Source: Acetatifactor muris
Lineage (GTDB): Bacteria > Bacillota > Clostridia > Lachnospirales > Lachnospiraceae
NCBI GenBank assembly: GCA_023664365.1
Contig: JAMPFR010000008.1
Location: 1 to 64,000, forward strand
DNA length: 64,000 nucleotides
Direction: 5' to 3'
Shown: piece after piece, positions 26,476 through 36,735 of the stretch
Numbering within the stretch: the stretch's first letter is position 1
Layout: each line of letters opens with the position of its first letter
Position numbers and translations under genes: made by a program
The notes under the pieces: model-generated
The model's input: the letters and a program-made list of their open reading frames with translations, nothing else
The model's database searches: none
Told to the model about the DNA's origin: nothing

Positions 26476-28361
26476 TGCTCTTCCTTTCGCCTTATCAGCT
26501 TTCTCAGACGCTTCCGCCTCTTTTTCCTTGCCTCCAGCCTCTCTCCCAGATCACGGCCTCCCACACCGTATACAAGATACAGGATGATTCCCGATACCAG
26601 CATTATGAACACCGTGGACGCGCAGCGGCGGCCCGACGCGTTGACATTATACCCGTACAGCCCTTCCTCCGCACACATGCTCTGGATTACCATGGCATAA
26701 GAGGTTCCGTAAGAGCTTGCAAAGGTAGCCGACATGTCATACTCCGTGAACAGAGCGTTAAAATTCAGAGCAAACACAGCAAGAACGCTGGGCAGAATAA
26801 TCGGCAGCTTTACCTTCAAAAAGGTATAAAGCCCGCTGGCGCCCAGATTCTTCGCCGCATCCTCCAGCTCCTCATCGATGGCATAGAAGGATGCTTTAAT
26901 CATACGCAGGGAAAACGGCAGCTTTACCACCGTGTATGCCAAAATGATCAGCAGCCGGACCCTTTCCGCATAATAGAGATTGTTGTTTCCTACATACCAC
27001 ACCGTATCGCTGTTGAAATAGGTTCTGTAAGAATAGCAGATCAATATGGTGGGCAGGAGCCAGGGAAACAGAAGGCAATACTCCAACACCACACTTCTTT
27101 TTTTCTTCTTATTCTTAAAGATATAGTTGCAGGCCGCCACAACGATAACGCAGGCCAATACAGCCGCCAGCACGGACATGACAAAGCTCAGCTTGATACC
27201 GCCCAGGGTAGCCTCGTTTGCAAACAGGCCGGAAATCGCTCCCTCCCGGTTCTTGTACGTTCCCCTGGATGTCAGATATTCATAATCCTGTGTGCCGAAG
27301 AAATTTACCAGGGTCCAGTTCTTCAGATCCAGCTTTTTCATGCGGATGGCTCCGTAGGTCTGGAAGGAGAAGATCACAATCATAACCACCGGCGTCATGT
27401 AAATAATGAACAGGACATAGGCGTAGATATGCGCCAGAACATTTGCCACCGGATTGGTGATTTTCTGCTTCTGCAGCTTCGCCTTGGTCTTGGAAACAGA
27501 CAGATAATGTCCCTTTCTCTCATAGGAAGACAGAACAGTCAGCAGCACAATGGTAAACATAGCAAGGATAATGGACAGCAGCGCCGCCCTGGCCTGGGGG
27601 AATGCCTCATCGGCCACGGAGGAGCCGGCCAGCCTTACGATCTCCGGATTAATGGAGTCATAGCCCAGCAGCGTAGGCGCCGACATGGCACACAATCCGG
27701 TAATGAACGTCATCACCGTCAGGGAAAACATAGTGGGAATCAGAGTAGGGAAAACCACCTTCCACAGCACCTTGAAGGGTTTTGCTCCCATATTGCGCGC
27801 CGCCTCCACCGTATTATAGTCAATACCCCGAATGGCATTGCGCAGAAACAATGCATGGTTGCTGGTGCAGGCGAAGGTCATGGTAAACCACACTGCATTA
27901 AAGCCGGAAAACCAGGTGGCCGGAAAGCCGGGGAATGCATTTTTCAGCATAGTGGTAATAATACCGTTGGAATCATAGAGGAACAGGTATCCCGTCACCA
28001 ACGCCACCCCGCTGTAAATCAGGGTAGTCATATACCCCAGGCGCAGGATTTTTGCCCCTTTGATGTCAAAGTATTCAGTCAGGAGCACAATAGACACACC
28101 CACAATATTCACGGTCACGATCAGCGCAAGCGCAAGCTTCAGGGAGTTCCATACATATTTTCCCATATTACCTGCAAAGAAAAAACGTATCACTGCCAGA
28201 GGGTCCGTTTTCCCCGCCGCGTTTTTTGTGGTAAAAATGCTGGTCAGGGTATTCAGGCACGGCAGGAGCATAAATCCAAAAAACAGGTAGGCAAAGGCCA
28301 GGAAGCCTATTACCTTCACTATCATTTCCGGCGTAAATTGCTTTCTCTTCGACTGCTTCAT
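26472..28361 (-). CDS. ABC transporter permease, fused double domain
   Basis: The 629-residue inner-membrane protein has about twelve helices and two permease units, each with an EAA loop: VEAARNMGAKPFKVLWKVVFP-type near 180-200 and EDAAKNLGASGLYTFLKVKLP near 515. This fused form is typical of the FbpB/ThiP-type importers for iron, thiamine or phosphonate. GGGAGGTG within the ATPase gene precedes the ATG, and it overlaps that gene by 4 bp. The ligand cannot be read from the sequence. Confidence 0.88.
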   Translation of the reverse strand: MKQSKRKQFTPEMIVKVIGFLAFAYLFFGFMLLPCLNTLTSIFTTKNAAGKTDPLAVIRFFFAGNMGKYVWNSLKLALALIVTVNIVGVSIVLLTEYFDIKGAKILRLGYMTTLIYSGVALVTGYLFLYDSNGIITTMLKNAFPGFPATWFSGFNAVWFTMTFACTSNHALFLRNAIRGIDYNTVEAARNMGAKPFKVLWKVVFPTLIPTMFSLTVMTFITGLCAMSAPTLLGYDSINPEIVRLAGSSVADEAFPQARAALLSIILAMFTIVLLTVLSSYERKGHYLSVSKTKAKLQKQKITNPVANVLAHIYAYVLFIIYMTPVVMIVIFSFQTYGAIRMKKLDLKNWTLVNFFGTQDYEYLTSRGTYKNREGAISGLFANEATLGGIKLSFVMSVLAAVLACVIVVAACNYIFKNKKKKRSVVLEYCLLFPWLLPTILICYSYRTYFNSDTVWYVGNNNLYYAERVRLLIILAYTVVKLPFSLRMIKASFYAIDEELEDAAKNLGASGLYTFLKVKLPIILPSVLAVFALNFNALFTEYDMSATFASSYGTSYAMVIQSMCAEEGLYGYNVNASGRRCASTVFIMLVSGIILYLVYGVGGRDLGERLEARKKRRKRLRKLIRRKEEQ

Positions 28362-29392
28362 GCGTCCACCTCCCGCCCCTCTGCAGGATACGCCATAACA
28401 TCCCCGGGATTTATGACAATCTTCACCGTCTGACCTGCCTCATATATATTGACGCCGTCGTTCTTTTCAATGACCTTGAGCATCTGGCTTCCCAGATTCA
28501 CATAATATTTAATGTACAAGCCGTAATATTCCATCTTCTCCACCTGCCCGCTCAGCGCTGTTTCCACCGCCTTGGGCACGGTATTCACATGAAGCCTCTC
28601 CAGGCGGATGTAATTGTGATCGCTGACCTTCAGGTTCGCGCCGCGCTGATTCAGCTCCTCCACCACCTCATCCGAGAGACGGTTGATATCACCGATAAAG
28701 TTGCAGACAAACTCTGTGGCAGAGTGATTATATACCTCATTGGGCGTTCCGATCTGCTCGATCACACCCTTGTTGAAAACCGCAATCCTGTCAGAGAGCG
28801 TCAGTGCCTCCTCCTGGTCATGGGTCACATAGATGGTAGTGATTCCGAAATCCTCCTGCATTTTTTTCAGCTCGTTGCGAAGCTGCACTCTCAGCTTTGC
28901 GTCCAGATTGCTGAGGGGCTCATCCATACAGATGATGGCAGGATCCGTCACCAGAGAACGGGCAATAGCCACCCTCTGCTGCTGGCCGCCGGACAGCTGG
29001 GATACCGCCTTGGCCAGCTGTTCGTCGCTCAAGTCCACCTTCCGGGCGATCTCCCGCACCTTACTGTCAATTTCCTTTTTCTTTAATTTCTTTATCTTCA
29101 GGCCAAAGGCAATATTGTCGTATACCGTCATGGTGGGGAACAACGCATAGCTCTGAAACACGATACCGATATTTCTGTCCTCAATGGGAAGCCGTGTAAT
29201 GTCCTTTCCGTTCGCCACCACGGTACCCTTTACCGGCTCAATGAACCCTGTCAGCGTCCGCAGCGTCGTGGTCTTCCCACAGCCGGAGGGCCCCAGAAAG
29301 GTAAAGAACTCTCCTTCTTTCACATGTACGTTTATATTATGCAGCGCGGTAAAGTCACCAAATTTCACTTCAATATCATTGAGTCGGATCAT
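28358..29392 (-). CDS. ABC transporter ATP-binding protein with TOBE domain
   Basis: The 344-residue ATPase has Walker A GPSGCGKTT, signature LSGGQQQRVAIAR, Walker B IICMDEPLSNLDA and the switch histidine in YVTHDQEEAL. The last 100 residues form a TOBE-like regulatory domain, placing it in the Fbp/Pot/Mal-type group. It energises the neighbouring fused permease. AAGGGGAACGAG precedes the start. It is separated from the binding-protein gene by a 231-bp gap full of palindromes. Confidence 0.92.
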   Translation of the reverse strand: MIRLNDIEVKFGDFTALHNINVHVKEGEFFTFLGPSGCGKTTTLRTLTGFIEPVKGTVVANGKDITRLPIEDRNIGIVFQSYALFPTMTVYDNIAFGLKIKKLKKKEIDSKVREIARKVDLSDEQLAKAVSQLSGGQQQRVAIARSLVTDPAIICMDEPLSNLDAKLRVQLRNELKKMQEDFGITTIYVTHDQEEALTLSDRIAVFNKGVIEQIGTPNEVYNHSATEFVCNFIGDINRLSDEVVEELNQRGANLKVSDHNYIRLERLHVNTVPKAVETALSGQVEKMEYYGLYIKYYVNLGSQMLKVIEKNDGVNIYEAGQTVKIVINPGDVMAYPAEGREVDA

Positions 29393-29451
29393 AAGCTCGT
29401 TCCCCTTTTCTTCATATTTATAAAATTCCGTCTACAGCCGTGTATATACTC

Positions 29452-29563
29452 AAGAATCCAGACGCTGCGCGTCTGCCGCGCTTCGCGCTTAATGATTCTT
29501 TCGTTACCATATCAGGTGAAGTCAAATGCTCACGATGTTCGCGCTTGACTTCCTGCTGATATG
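29452..29563. repeat. Tandem palindromes inside the ABC operon
   Basis: The first hairpin has arms AAGAATC / GATTCTT (29452-29458, 29494-29500) around AGACGC-TGC-GCGTCT and CGCGCTTCGCGC. The second has arms CATATCAG..GAAGTCAA (29508-29525) and TTGACTTC..CTGATATG (29545-29563). They lie between the binding-protein and ATPase genes. No gene or clear terminator T-run is seen. Confidence 0.8.
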
Positions 29564-29623
29564 TATATATAAAGTATGGCGAACCGGATACCCGGCCCGC
29601 CACACAAGTCAACAGACTGCCGC

Positions 29624-30853
29624 TTATTGTGCAGACTGCGTAAGAGTCGTCCAATCCAGATTATCCCAGTCGGGCTCAGCCACTGCGGAACCGGCATCAG
29701 CCCAGAAGAAGCCCAGGTTGGTCATAATGTTGGTCCACTCGCTGGAATGCGCCGCCACATAATCCGCATAGGTCTGACCACCTGCAACAGTTGACAGTGC
29801 AAAATTGGGAAGGGTATATATCTCAGGGACGCCGTCGGGATACAGGATGTCCGCCGCTGCCTTGTTGCAGGGATAAGAGTCAAATTCTTCACCCCAGGAC
29901 GCCTGCAAATCCGCAGAGCCAAACCACTCGGCAAAGGCCTTGACTGCTTCCGTCTGCTCCTCAGTACGTCCTGCCTTATCCAGAATACCTATGTACTCGG
30001 CGATATAATAGGTTCCGTCGTCAATATCCACCAACGCCCAGTTTTCAGGCTCCATGGTCCCCTTGATGGGATTTTCGGAGCTCTCTGCCGCCGCATCGAT
30101 CTGTCCGTACAGAGATGATGAATAGAAGCTGGACACCTGGACATACCCCATGTTCAGAGGTGTAAAGCCATACTTGAAATCGTCTCCGCCGCTCACGCCC
30201 TGCTCACAATACTTCCAAAGCATCTTCCAGCCGTCAACGGAAATGCCGCCCGCCGGCGAATCAGGATCCACATAGGCGTACAAAAGCGCGGAATTGATAT
30301 TGGAATTGGTAGTTCCGCCCACCTTGTTCTGACGATACCAGGTATATCCGCAGTCCACCAGATCGGACCAGTGCTTGAAATGAAGCTCTGCGCCGTTGGT
30401 TCCCAGCTCATCATTCCGATACAGCATCAGGACATTCTGGATAACCAGCCCGTAGGCCTTGCCGGGATAAGCATACTCACCTACCTCTGCAGACCAGGAG
30501 GGAGTCCAGTCCATTACACTCAGATTCTCATAGGTTCCGTTTACCAGCTGGCTCCAGCGGGTTTCATTCAGACCGAAGATAATGTCTCCGTCCTTGTTCT
30601 CATTTGCTGCCTGAATCGCCGCCACATCGCCAGAAATGACACTGTTGTCATCCATGGAAATAGTGAAGCCCGCCTTCTTGGCCTCATTTTCCAGCCAAGT
30701 CGCTCTCTCGGTAGAGTTGGAGTTAGAGTAAATCCTGATAGTATAGTCGGAATAATCCTTCTGTTCCCCTCCCCCGCTGCCGGATTCATCGCCGCAGGCT
30801 CCAAGGGACAGAGCCATCACGCACGCAAGTAAAACTGCAATACTCTTTTTCAT
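29624..30853 (-). CDS. ABC transporter substrate-binding lipoprotein
   Basis: The 409-residue solute-binding protein starts MKKSIAVLLACVMALSLGAC, a signal peptide with lipobox SLGAC, then a Gly/Ser linker. The body (IRIYSNSNSTERATWLENEAKKAG onward) resembles the iron/thiamine/phosphonate-type extracellular binding family. It is the first gene of the importer operon. The ATG at 30853 lies 9 bp after AAAAGGAG. Its own promoter overlaps the end of mfd. Confidence 0.88.
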   Translation of the reverse strand: MKKSIAVLLACVMALSLGACGDESGSGGGEQKDYSDYTIRIYSNSNSTERATWLENEAKKAGFTISMDDNSVISGDVAAIQAANENKDGDIIFGLNETRWSQLVNGTYENLSVMDWTPSWSAEVGEYAYPGKAYGLVIQNVLMLYRNDELGTNGAELHFKHWSDLVDCGYTWYRQNKVGGTTNSNINSALLYAYVDPDSPAGGISVDGWKMLWKYCEQGVSGGDDFKYGFTPLNMGYVQVSSFYSSSLYGQIDAAAESSENPIKGTMEPENWALVDIDDGTYYIAEYIGILDKAGRTEEQTEAVKAFAEWFGSADLQASWGEEFDSYPCNKAAADILYPDGVPEIYTLPNFALSTVAGGQTYADYVAAHSSEWTNIMTNLGFFWADAGSAVAEPDWDNLDWTTLTQSAQ

Positions 30854-30896
30854 AATCATTTTCTCCTTTTCTACAGCCATTAACGGCCATGACTCT

Positions 30897-30925
30897 ATTA
30901 TACCCTTATTTTATCTGTTTGGCAA
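30897..30925 (-). promoter_or_regulatory. Promoter of the ABC importer operon
   Basis: TTGCCA (30925-30920), a 17-bp spacer and TATAAT (30902-30897). The -35 lies in the last codons of mfd. Confidence 0.75.
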
Positions 30926-33900
30926 TAAAATCGTCCGGCAGAAGCACCTCCATGTCCTTCAACAGCTCCTCCGTCCTGCTCAGCAGCAGCTCCGCGTCCG
31001 TCTCCACCAGCCCTGTTTTTTTGTACTTATAGGTAAAGAAAGGAGTTCCGTAAGCGGTAAATGCCAAATCCTTTCCATGCTTTCCCAGCAGCTCCGGAAT
31101 CTTAAGCGGATTCACCCCGGCATCCGGACGGAAGGTAAAGGTAATCCCTCCGTTCTTTCCCTTAACCTCCGTCATATACAGCCTGTGGGCCGCCACCCGG
31201 ATCAGGGCGATGCGCAGCAGATTATCCACGGATTTCGGTATCTCTCCGAAACGATCCAGCAGTTCATCCTTCATGTCGTCCCGCTCTCTCTCATTTTCGA
31301 TTCCGGCAATACGCTTGTAAATGTCCAGCTTCTGCACCTCGTTCATAATATATTCCCCGGGAATAAAGGCATCCACATCCAGATCAATCAGAGTTGCAAA
31401 ATCCTCCGCCGTCTTAACGCCTTTCAGGGTCTGCACCGCCTCGTTCAGCATCTTGCAGTATAAGTCATATCCCACTGCCTCCATATGCCCATGCTGCTGC
31501 ACCCCAAGCAGATTTCCGGCCCCGCGGATTTCCAAATCCCGCATGGCAATCTTAAAGCCGCTTCCCAGCTCGGTGAACTCCCTGATTGCCTCCAGACGCT
31601 TCTCCGCCACCTCCTTCAGCACCTTATCCCTCCTATACATCAGAAAAGCATAGGCAGTACGGTTGGAACGCCCCACCCGTCCCCGGAGCTGGTACAGCTG
31701 AGAGAGGCCCATATTGTCCGAATCATGGATAATCATGGTATTCACATTGGAGATGTCCAGTCCCGTTTCAATGATTGTGGTTGACACCAGTATGTCGATT
31801 TCACCGCCGATGAAATCGTACATGATCCTTTCCAGCTCATGCTCCTTCATCTGTCCGTGGGCAAAAGCCACCGTGGCCTCCGGCACCAGCGCGGCAATCC
31901 TGGCCGCCACATCTGCAATGGTATTGACCCGGTTGTACACATAATACACCTGGCCGTTCCTGGCAAGCTCCCGGGCGCAGGCTTCCCTCACCAGTTCCTC
32001 ATTGTACTCACAGACAAAGGTCTGAATGGGCAGTCTGTCCTCCGGCGCTTCTTCCAGTACGCTCATGTCCCGGATACCTACCAGGCTCATATGGAGGGTT
32101 CTGGGAATGGGCGTTGCCGTCAGCGTCAGCACATCCACGTTTTCCTTCAGCTTTTTGATTTTCTCTTTATGCGCCACTCCAAAGCGCTGCTCCTCGTCTA
32201 TGACCAGCAGGCCCAGATCCTTAAATTTCACATCATCGGACAATACCCTGTGGGTGCCGATACAGATGTCCACCAGCCCCTTCCCAATGTCCGCTATGGT
32301 TTTTTTAAGCTCGGCCGGCGTCCGGAACCTGCTGATCAGCTCCACCCGCACTGGAAAATCCTTCATCCGCTGTACAAAGGTGGTATAGTGCTGCTGGGCC
32401 AGAATTGTGGTGGGAACCAGATACACCACCTGTTTTCCCTCCTGCACCGCTTTAAAGGCGGCCCGCAGGGCAATCTCCGTCTTTCCGTAGCCCACGTCTC
32501 CGCAAATCAGGCGATCCATAATTTTACCGCTTTCCATGTCCGCCTTTGTCTCCGCGATAGCGTTCAGCTGATCCTCCGTCTCCTCAAAGGGAAACATTTC
32601 CTCGAACTCCCGCTGCCAGACCGTATCCCGGCCGAAACGATAGCCTGCTGCCGTCTGTCTGGAGGCGTACAGCTCCACCAGATCCTTTGCCACCTCGCTG
32701 ACTGCGCCCCGCACCTTTGTTTTGGTCTTTTCCCATTCCTTTGAGCCCAGCTTGTTCAGCTTCGGCTTTCTGGCCTCGGCGGAGGCATACTTCTGAATCA
32801 CATCCAATCCCGTAGCCAGCACATACAGATTGCCCCCGTCCCGATACTCTATCTTGATGTAGTCCTTGACTACACCCTCCATCTCTACCTTTTCAATTCC
32901 CCGGTAGATACCCAGGCCATGGCTTTCGTGAACCACATAGTCGCCCACCTTCAGTTCGCCCATGTCCTTGATCTTCTGGCCCTGGTAAAGCTTCTTCGGT
33001 TTCTTCTTTTTCTTCTCCGCGCCAAAGATGTCCGTCTCAGACAATACCACAAATTTCAGCAGCGGATATTCAAAGCCCCTGCCCACATGGCCGTAATAGG
33101 TCAGTACCTCTCCCGCCTGCACCTCCCTTAAGGGATCCTCCGTGTAGACCGCAGCCAGCTCCTGATCCCGCAAGTCCTCCGCCAGCCGCCTGGCCCTTGT
33201 ACGGGAGCCGGAAAGCAGCAACACCCGGTATCCCTTTCTTTTAAACTGCCGCAAATCCTTCACCAGCGCCTCGAAGCTGTTGTTGTAAGGCGCCAGGCTT
33301 CTGGCCGATATGTCAACCTTTCGCTCCGGCTTAAAATATCCTGCTTTTGTATCCATGGTGGCCACCGTGATAACCGTTCCGCCCTGAAGCCTTGCGGCCA
33401 CCTCCTCGCCGCTGTACAGAATATCCATCTGTCCCGGCAGACAGAAACCCTTTTCCGCCCTCTGGGTCATGCTCTCCCGAAATTCCAGTTCCACGGCCTC
33501 CGCCTGTTCCCGGATGCGGGCCGGCTCCTCCAGAAAAAACACCGGCTTTCCGGCCATATCTGCATTTTCCGACATATGTGTCGTTGACACATATGTCAGC
33601 ATTTCCGGCAGGGTTACAGTCTCTTCATAAAAATAGCGGATATAGCTCTCCAGATTTACCTTGCTCTTAAACTCCAGCAGCTGCTCCTTCAGTTCCCTGA
33701 CCTGGGCGGCAATTCTGGCGGCCTCCTCTGTTTTAAAGGCGTCCCGGAACCGCTTTTCCTGAATTTTCGCCTCCGCCTCCAGCTTTTTAAGTCCGGCTCG
33801 GATTTTTGTCTCATCCAGCACAAACTCTGTGGCCGGGAATACGGAAACACTCTCCAGCTTTTCGATGGAACGCTGGCTTAAGACGTCAAAGCTCCGAATG

Positions 33901-34496
33901 GATTCCACCTCATCCCCCCACAGCTCGATGCGGTAAGGATTTTCTTCCGTCAAATCAAAAATGTCAATAATACCGCCGCGGATGGAAAACTGTCCCGGAC
34001 TTTCCACCTGATAGCTCTTCTCATAGCCAAAGGCAACCAGCCTTTCCGCCAGACGGCTCTCATCCAGCGTCCCGCCCCGCTCAATATCAATCACATCTCT
34101 ATCCCTGTCCCAAAGGGCCAGAGGCGTCATCAGCGCCGCGTAGGTTGTGACAATCGTCAGGGGCTTATGCTCCATGAGACGGCGCATGGTTCTGACCCGC
34201 TCCTTCACCAGCTGATTCCCGTGAATATCCGCCTGAAAGAAAATCAGATCCTTTGCCGGATACAACATGACATTTCTGTCATAAAACTTATATTCCTCAA
34301 ATATCTCTCTGGCTTTCAGGTCATTATAAGTAACGATGGCCTTAACCTTAATGCCATCGCTGAGTCCGTATATCATATGCAGCTTCTGCGAATCCACGCA
34401 CCCCGTAAGCGCCACGGGGCCTTTCCCTTTTCGCAGTATCTCTTTCAGACTGTCATATTCCGCCAGTTCCCGAAGAGGTGAGAGTAACGCCTGCAT
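30906..34496 (-). CDS. mfd: Transcription-repair coupling factor
   Basis: Mfd displaces stalled RNA polymerase and recruits UvrA. The 1,196-residue protein has the UvrB-like N-terminal region, the CarD-like polymerase-interacting domain (MGELKVGDYVVHESHGLGIY, about residue 515), helicase motifs ICGDVGYGKTEIALR (~665) and DEEQRFG, and a C-terminal TRCF domain. Size and motifs are standard. It begins 3 bp after the pth stop, so the two form an operon, a common arrangement in Firmicutes. Confidence 0.96.
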   Translation of the reverse strand: MQALLSPLRELAEYDSLKEILRKGKGPVALTGCVDSQKLHMIYGLSDGIKVKAIVTYNDLKAREIFEEYKFYDRNVMLYPAKDLIFFQADIHGNQLVKERVRTMRRLMEHKPLTIVTTYAALMTPLALWDRDRDVIDIERGGTLDESRLAERLVAFGYEKSYQVESPGQFSIRGGIIDIFDLTEENPYRIELWGDEVESIRSFDVLSQRSIEKLESVSVFPATEFVLDETKIRAGLKKLEAEAKIQEKRFRDAFKTEEAARIAAQVRELKEQLLEFKSKVNLESYIRYFYEETVTLPEMLTYVSTTHMSENADMAGKPVFFLEEPARIREQAEAVELEFRESMTQRAEKGFCLPGQMDILYSGEEVAARLQGGTVITVATMDTKAGYFKPERKVDISARSLAPYNNSFEALVKDLRQFKRKGYRVLLLSGSRTRARRLAEDLRDQELAAVYTEDPLREVQAGEVLTYYGHVGRGFEYPLLKFVVLSETDIFGAEKKKKKPKKLYQGQKIKDMGELKVGDYVVHESHGLGIYRGIEKVEMEGVVKDYIKIEYRDGGNLYVLATGLDVIQKYASAEARKPKLNKLGSKEWEKTKTKVRGAVSEVAKDLVELYASRQTAAGYRFGRDTVWQREFEEMFPFEETEDQLNAIAETKADMESGKIMDRLICGDVGYGKTEIALRAAFKAVQEGKQVVYLVPTTILAQQHYTTFVQRMKDFPVRVELISRFRTPAELKKTIADIGKGLVDICIGTHRVLSDDVKFKDLGLLVIDEEQRFGVAHKEKIKKLKENVDVLTLTATPIPRTLHMSLVGIRDMSVLEEAPEDRLPIQTFVCEYNEELVREACARELARNGQVYYVYNRVNTIADVAARIAALVPEATVAFAHGQMKEHELERIMYDFIGGEIDILVSTTIIETGLDISNVNTMIIHDSDNMGLSQLYQLRGRVGRSNRTAYAFLMYRRDKVLKEVAEKRLEAIREFTELGSGFKIAMRDLEIRGAGNLLGVQQHGHMEAVGYDLYCKMLNEAVQTLKGVKTAEDFATLIDLDVDAFIPGEYIMNEVQKLDIYKRIAGIENERERDDMKDELLDRFGEIPKSVDNLLRIALIRVAAHRLYMTEVKGKNGGITFTFRPDAGVNPLKIPELLGKHGKDLAFTAYGTPFFTYKYKKTGLVETDAELLLSRTEELLKDMEVLLPDDFIAKQIK

Positions 34497-34499
34497 TCC

Positions 34500-35090
34500 C
34501 TATTCCCCCTGCCCTTCCGGACTTAACTTTTTGTTATATTCATTCATGGCCGCGTCGGCATCCCGGGAAAGGATCATCCGGATACCGTCGGCGGCCCTGC
34601 ACACCGCCTCATCCATCCGCTTTCGCTCCTCCGGTGAAAAATGTCCCAGCACATAATCCACCAGATCCCATCCCTGCGGCTTTTCTCCTACGCCCACCCG
34701 AATCCTGACAAAGGCGTCATGTCCCAGGTGTGCTATGATGTTCTTCAGCCCGTTATGGCCTCCGGCGCTGCCCTTTTTCCGGATGCGGAGCTGTCCCACA
34801 TCCAGGGTGACGTCGTCGGAAATTATCACCAGTTCCGCCTTCTCATCTATTTTATAGTAATCAATCAGTTCCCGGACACATTCCCCGCTGAGGTTCATAT
34901 AGGTAAGAGGCTTTGCCAGAATACATTTCTGTCCGGCCACCATTCCCCTGCCGATAACCGCCTTATGCTTCATCTCCAACACGGAAATATTTTCCTGCTC
35001 CGCAAGCTTATCTATGACTTCAAAGCCGATATTATGCCTTGTATTTTCGTATTTTTTCTCATAATTTCCAAGCCCTGCAATGATGTACAT
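34500..35090 (-). CDS. pth: Peptidyl-tRNA hydrolase
   Basis: Pth recycles peptidyl-tRNA released from stalled ribosomes. The 196-residue protein begins IIAGLGNYEKKYENTRHNIGF with the catalytic histidine in TRHNIG, and has KPLTYMNLSGECV, SDDVTLDVGQLRIRKKGSAG and GGHNGLKNI. AAAGGAG precedes the ATG. It is immediately upstream of mfd. Confidence 0.96.
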   Translation of the reverse strand: MYIIAGLGNYEKKYENTRHNIGFEVIDKLAEQENISVLEMKHKAVIGRGMVAGQKCILAKPLTYMNLSGECVRELIDYYKIDEKAELVIISDDVTLDVGQLRIRKKGSAGGHNGLKNIIAHLGHDAFVRIRVGVGEKPQGWDLVDYVLGHFSPEERKRMDEAVCRAADGIRMILSRDADAAMNEYNKKLSPEGQGE

Positions 35091-35300
35091 ATCCGCCGCT
35101 CCTTTGCTATTACATCATAACGGATTTGGATTTAAGATGCAACAGAAAATCTGTCCAGCCAAGCGGGAATAAAAACAGCCGCCACCCTATTTCAGATATT
35201 ACTCCTGTCTGCCTGACAGGAAGCATATCAACCGGTGACGGCCGGCGCCATACGGCGCCAAATTGATCATTATCTGAGGGCAGCCGCTCCTCATAAGCAG

Positions 35301-35585
35301 CTATAAAACCCTGCCATCCTCCTCCATCTCCAGCATTGCCTTCTCATAATGCTCCAGGACGATCCTCTGAATGCTGTCTCGGGTAGCTGAATTGATCGGA
35401 TGGGCAATATCCCTGTATTCCCCATCGGTTGCCTTTTTGCTCGGCATGGCAATGAACAGACCCTTATCCCCCTCAATAACCTTGATGTCATGTACCACAA
35501 ACTCGTCGTCCAGGGTGATGGATACAATGGCTTTCATCTTGCCTTCTTTTGCAATTTTTCTTACGCGAACATCCGTAATCTGCAT
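35301..35585 (-). CDS. spoVG: Septation/sporulation RNA-binding regulator SpoVG
   Basis: SpoVG is a small nucleic-acid-binding protein that affects septation and development. The 94-residue sequence [20 protein letters not shown] ... [20 protein letters not shown] ... DIAHPI is diagnostic. The ATG at 35585 follows GGGAGGTG; the longer upstream frame has no support. Only 28 bp separate it from glgD, so it may be expressed from the glgCD transcript or from a promoter inside glgD. A 210-bp gap downstream holds small hairpins (GGCGCC-ATAC-GGCGCC) but no clear terminator. Confidence 0.96.
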   Translation of the reverse strand: MQITDVRVRKIAKEGKMKAIVSITLDDEFVVHDIKVIEGDKGLFIAMPSKKATDGEYRDIAHPINSATRDSIQRIVLEHYEKAMLEMEEDGRVL

Positions 35586-35613
35586 TTGTACACCTCCCTT
35601 AGTCTGTAAAACA

Positions 35614-36735
35614 CTACATAGTATATCTTTCGTTTTTTTCAACCACGATCCGAATCTTTCCCTCCTCCCCTGTAAAGCGCGAATTGGTACGAATCGTACC
35701 GCGGCTTTCCACAATACAGTTCTCAATATAGGTATTGTCGCCAATGTACACATTGTTCAATATAATAGAGTTTTTAATAACGCAGTTATTTCCGATAAAG
35801 CTGTTCTTGAAGATAACGGAATTCTCCACCGTCCCGTTTATGATACAGCCGCTGGAAACCAGGCTGTTCCGCACCTGGGAGCCCACATTATACTTTGCGG
35901 GGGGCAGGTCGTCCACCTTGGAATAAATATCCGGATACTGGTTAAAGAAATAGTTCCTGACCTCCGGCTTCAGGAAGTCCATATTTGTCTGGAAATAGTC
36001 ATCCACGGAAGCAATGTTCCGCCAATAGTCCTTAATCTTATATCCGTATATGCGTTTCAGTCCCCTGTACCGGATCAAAATATCTCTGACAAAATCGTAT
36101 CTGTCTTCCTCCGCACACTTTTCAATCATTTCAATCAACTGGCGGCGGCGCAGCACATAAATACCGCAGGATATGGTGTTGGTCTTTGCCTGAAGCGGCT
36201 TCTCCTCGTACTCCTCCACACGGTAGTCCTCATTCATGCGGATGGTGCCGAAACGCTCCACGTCAGTCCCCGGCTCCATCTCCCGGCAGACCACGGTAAT
36301 ATCCGCTTTCTTATCAATATGATACTCCAGCAGCTTATTGAAATCCATCTTATAAACGCAGTCCCCGGATGCGATCACTACATAGGGCTCATGGCTGTTC
36401 TTCAAAAAGGACAGATTCTGATAGATCGCGTCTGCAGTTCCCCTGTACCAGTTACTGTTGTCCGAGGTCACTGTGGGCGTCAGCACGCACAGCCCCCCCT
36501 GCTTACGTCCGAAGTCCCACCACTTGGAGGAGCTTAAGTGCTCGTTCAGGCTTCTCGCGTTATATTGGGTCAGCACTGCCACCTTCTGTACATGGGAATT
36601 GGACATATTGCTCAGCGTAAAGTCAATACTGCGGTAGCTGCCCGCAACAGGCATGGCGCAGATGGCCCTCTTCTGGGACAGCTCCTTCATTCTGCGGTTG
36701 TTTCCGCCTGCCAAAACAATTCCGATCGCTCTCAT
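35614..36735 (-). CDS. glgD: Glucose-1-phosphate adenylyltransferase, GlgD subunit
   Basis: GlgD partners GlgC in making ADP-glucose for glycogen. The 373-residue protein has a nucleotidyltransferase N-terminus ([20 protein letters not shown]) in which the usual GxG-LT-R loop is degenerate, as expected of a regulatory subunit, and a left-handed beta-helix C-terminus (repeating [17 protein letters not shown]). It overlaps glgC by ATGA. Confidence 0.93.
   Translation of the reverse strand: MRAIGIVLAGGNNRRMKELSQKRAICAMPVAGSYRSIDFTLSNMSNSHVQKVAVLTQYNARSLNEHLSSSKWWDFGRKQGGLCVLTPTVTSDNSNWYRGTADAIYQNLSFLKNSHEPYVVIASGDCVYKMDFNKLLEYHIDKKADITVVCREMEPGTDVERFGTIRMNEDYRVEEYEEKPLQAKTNTISCGIYVLRRRQLIEMIEKCAEEDRYDFVRDILIRYRGLKRIYGYKIKDYWRNIASVDDYFQTNMDFLKPEVRNYFFNQYPDIYSKVDDLPPAKYNVGSQVRNSLVSSGCIINGTVENSVIFKNSFIGNNCVIKNSIILNNVYIGDNTYIENCIVESRGTIRTNSRFTGEEGKIRIVVEKNERYTM

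Noticed and set aside
26475..28433. 652-codon plus-strand open frame
   Set aside because: It is exactly antisense to the fused permease, whose membrane and EAA motifs are clear; the antisense product is His/Gln-rich without motifs.
35185..35290. Terminator after spoVG
   Set aside because: Small hairpins (GGCGCC, CCTGTC/GACAGG) exist but none has a following T-run.
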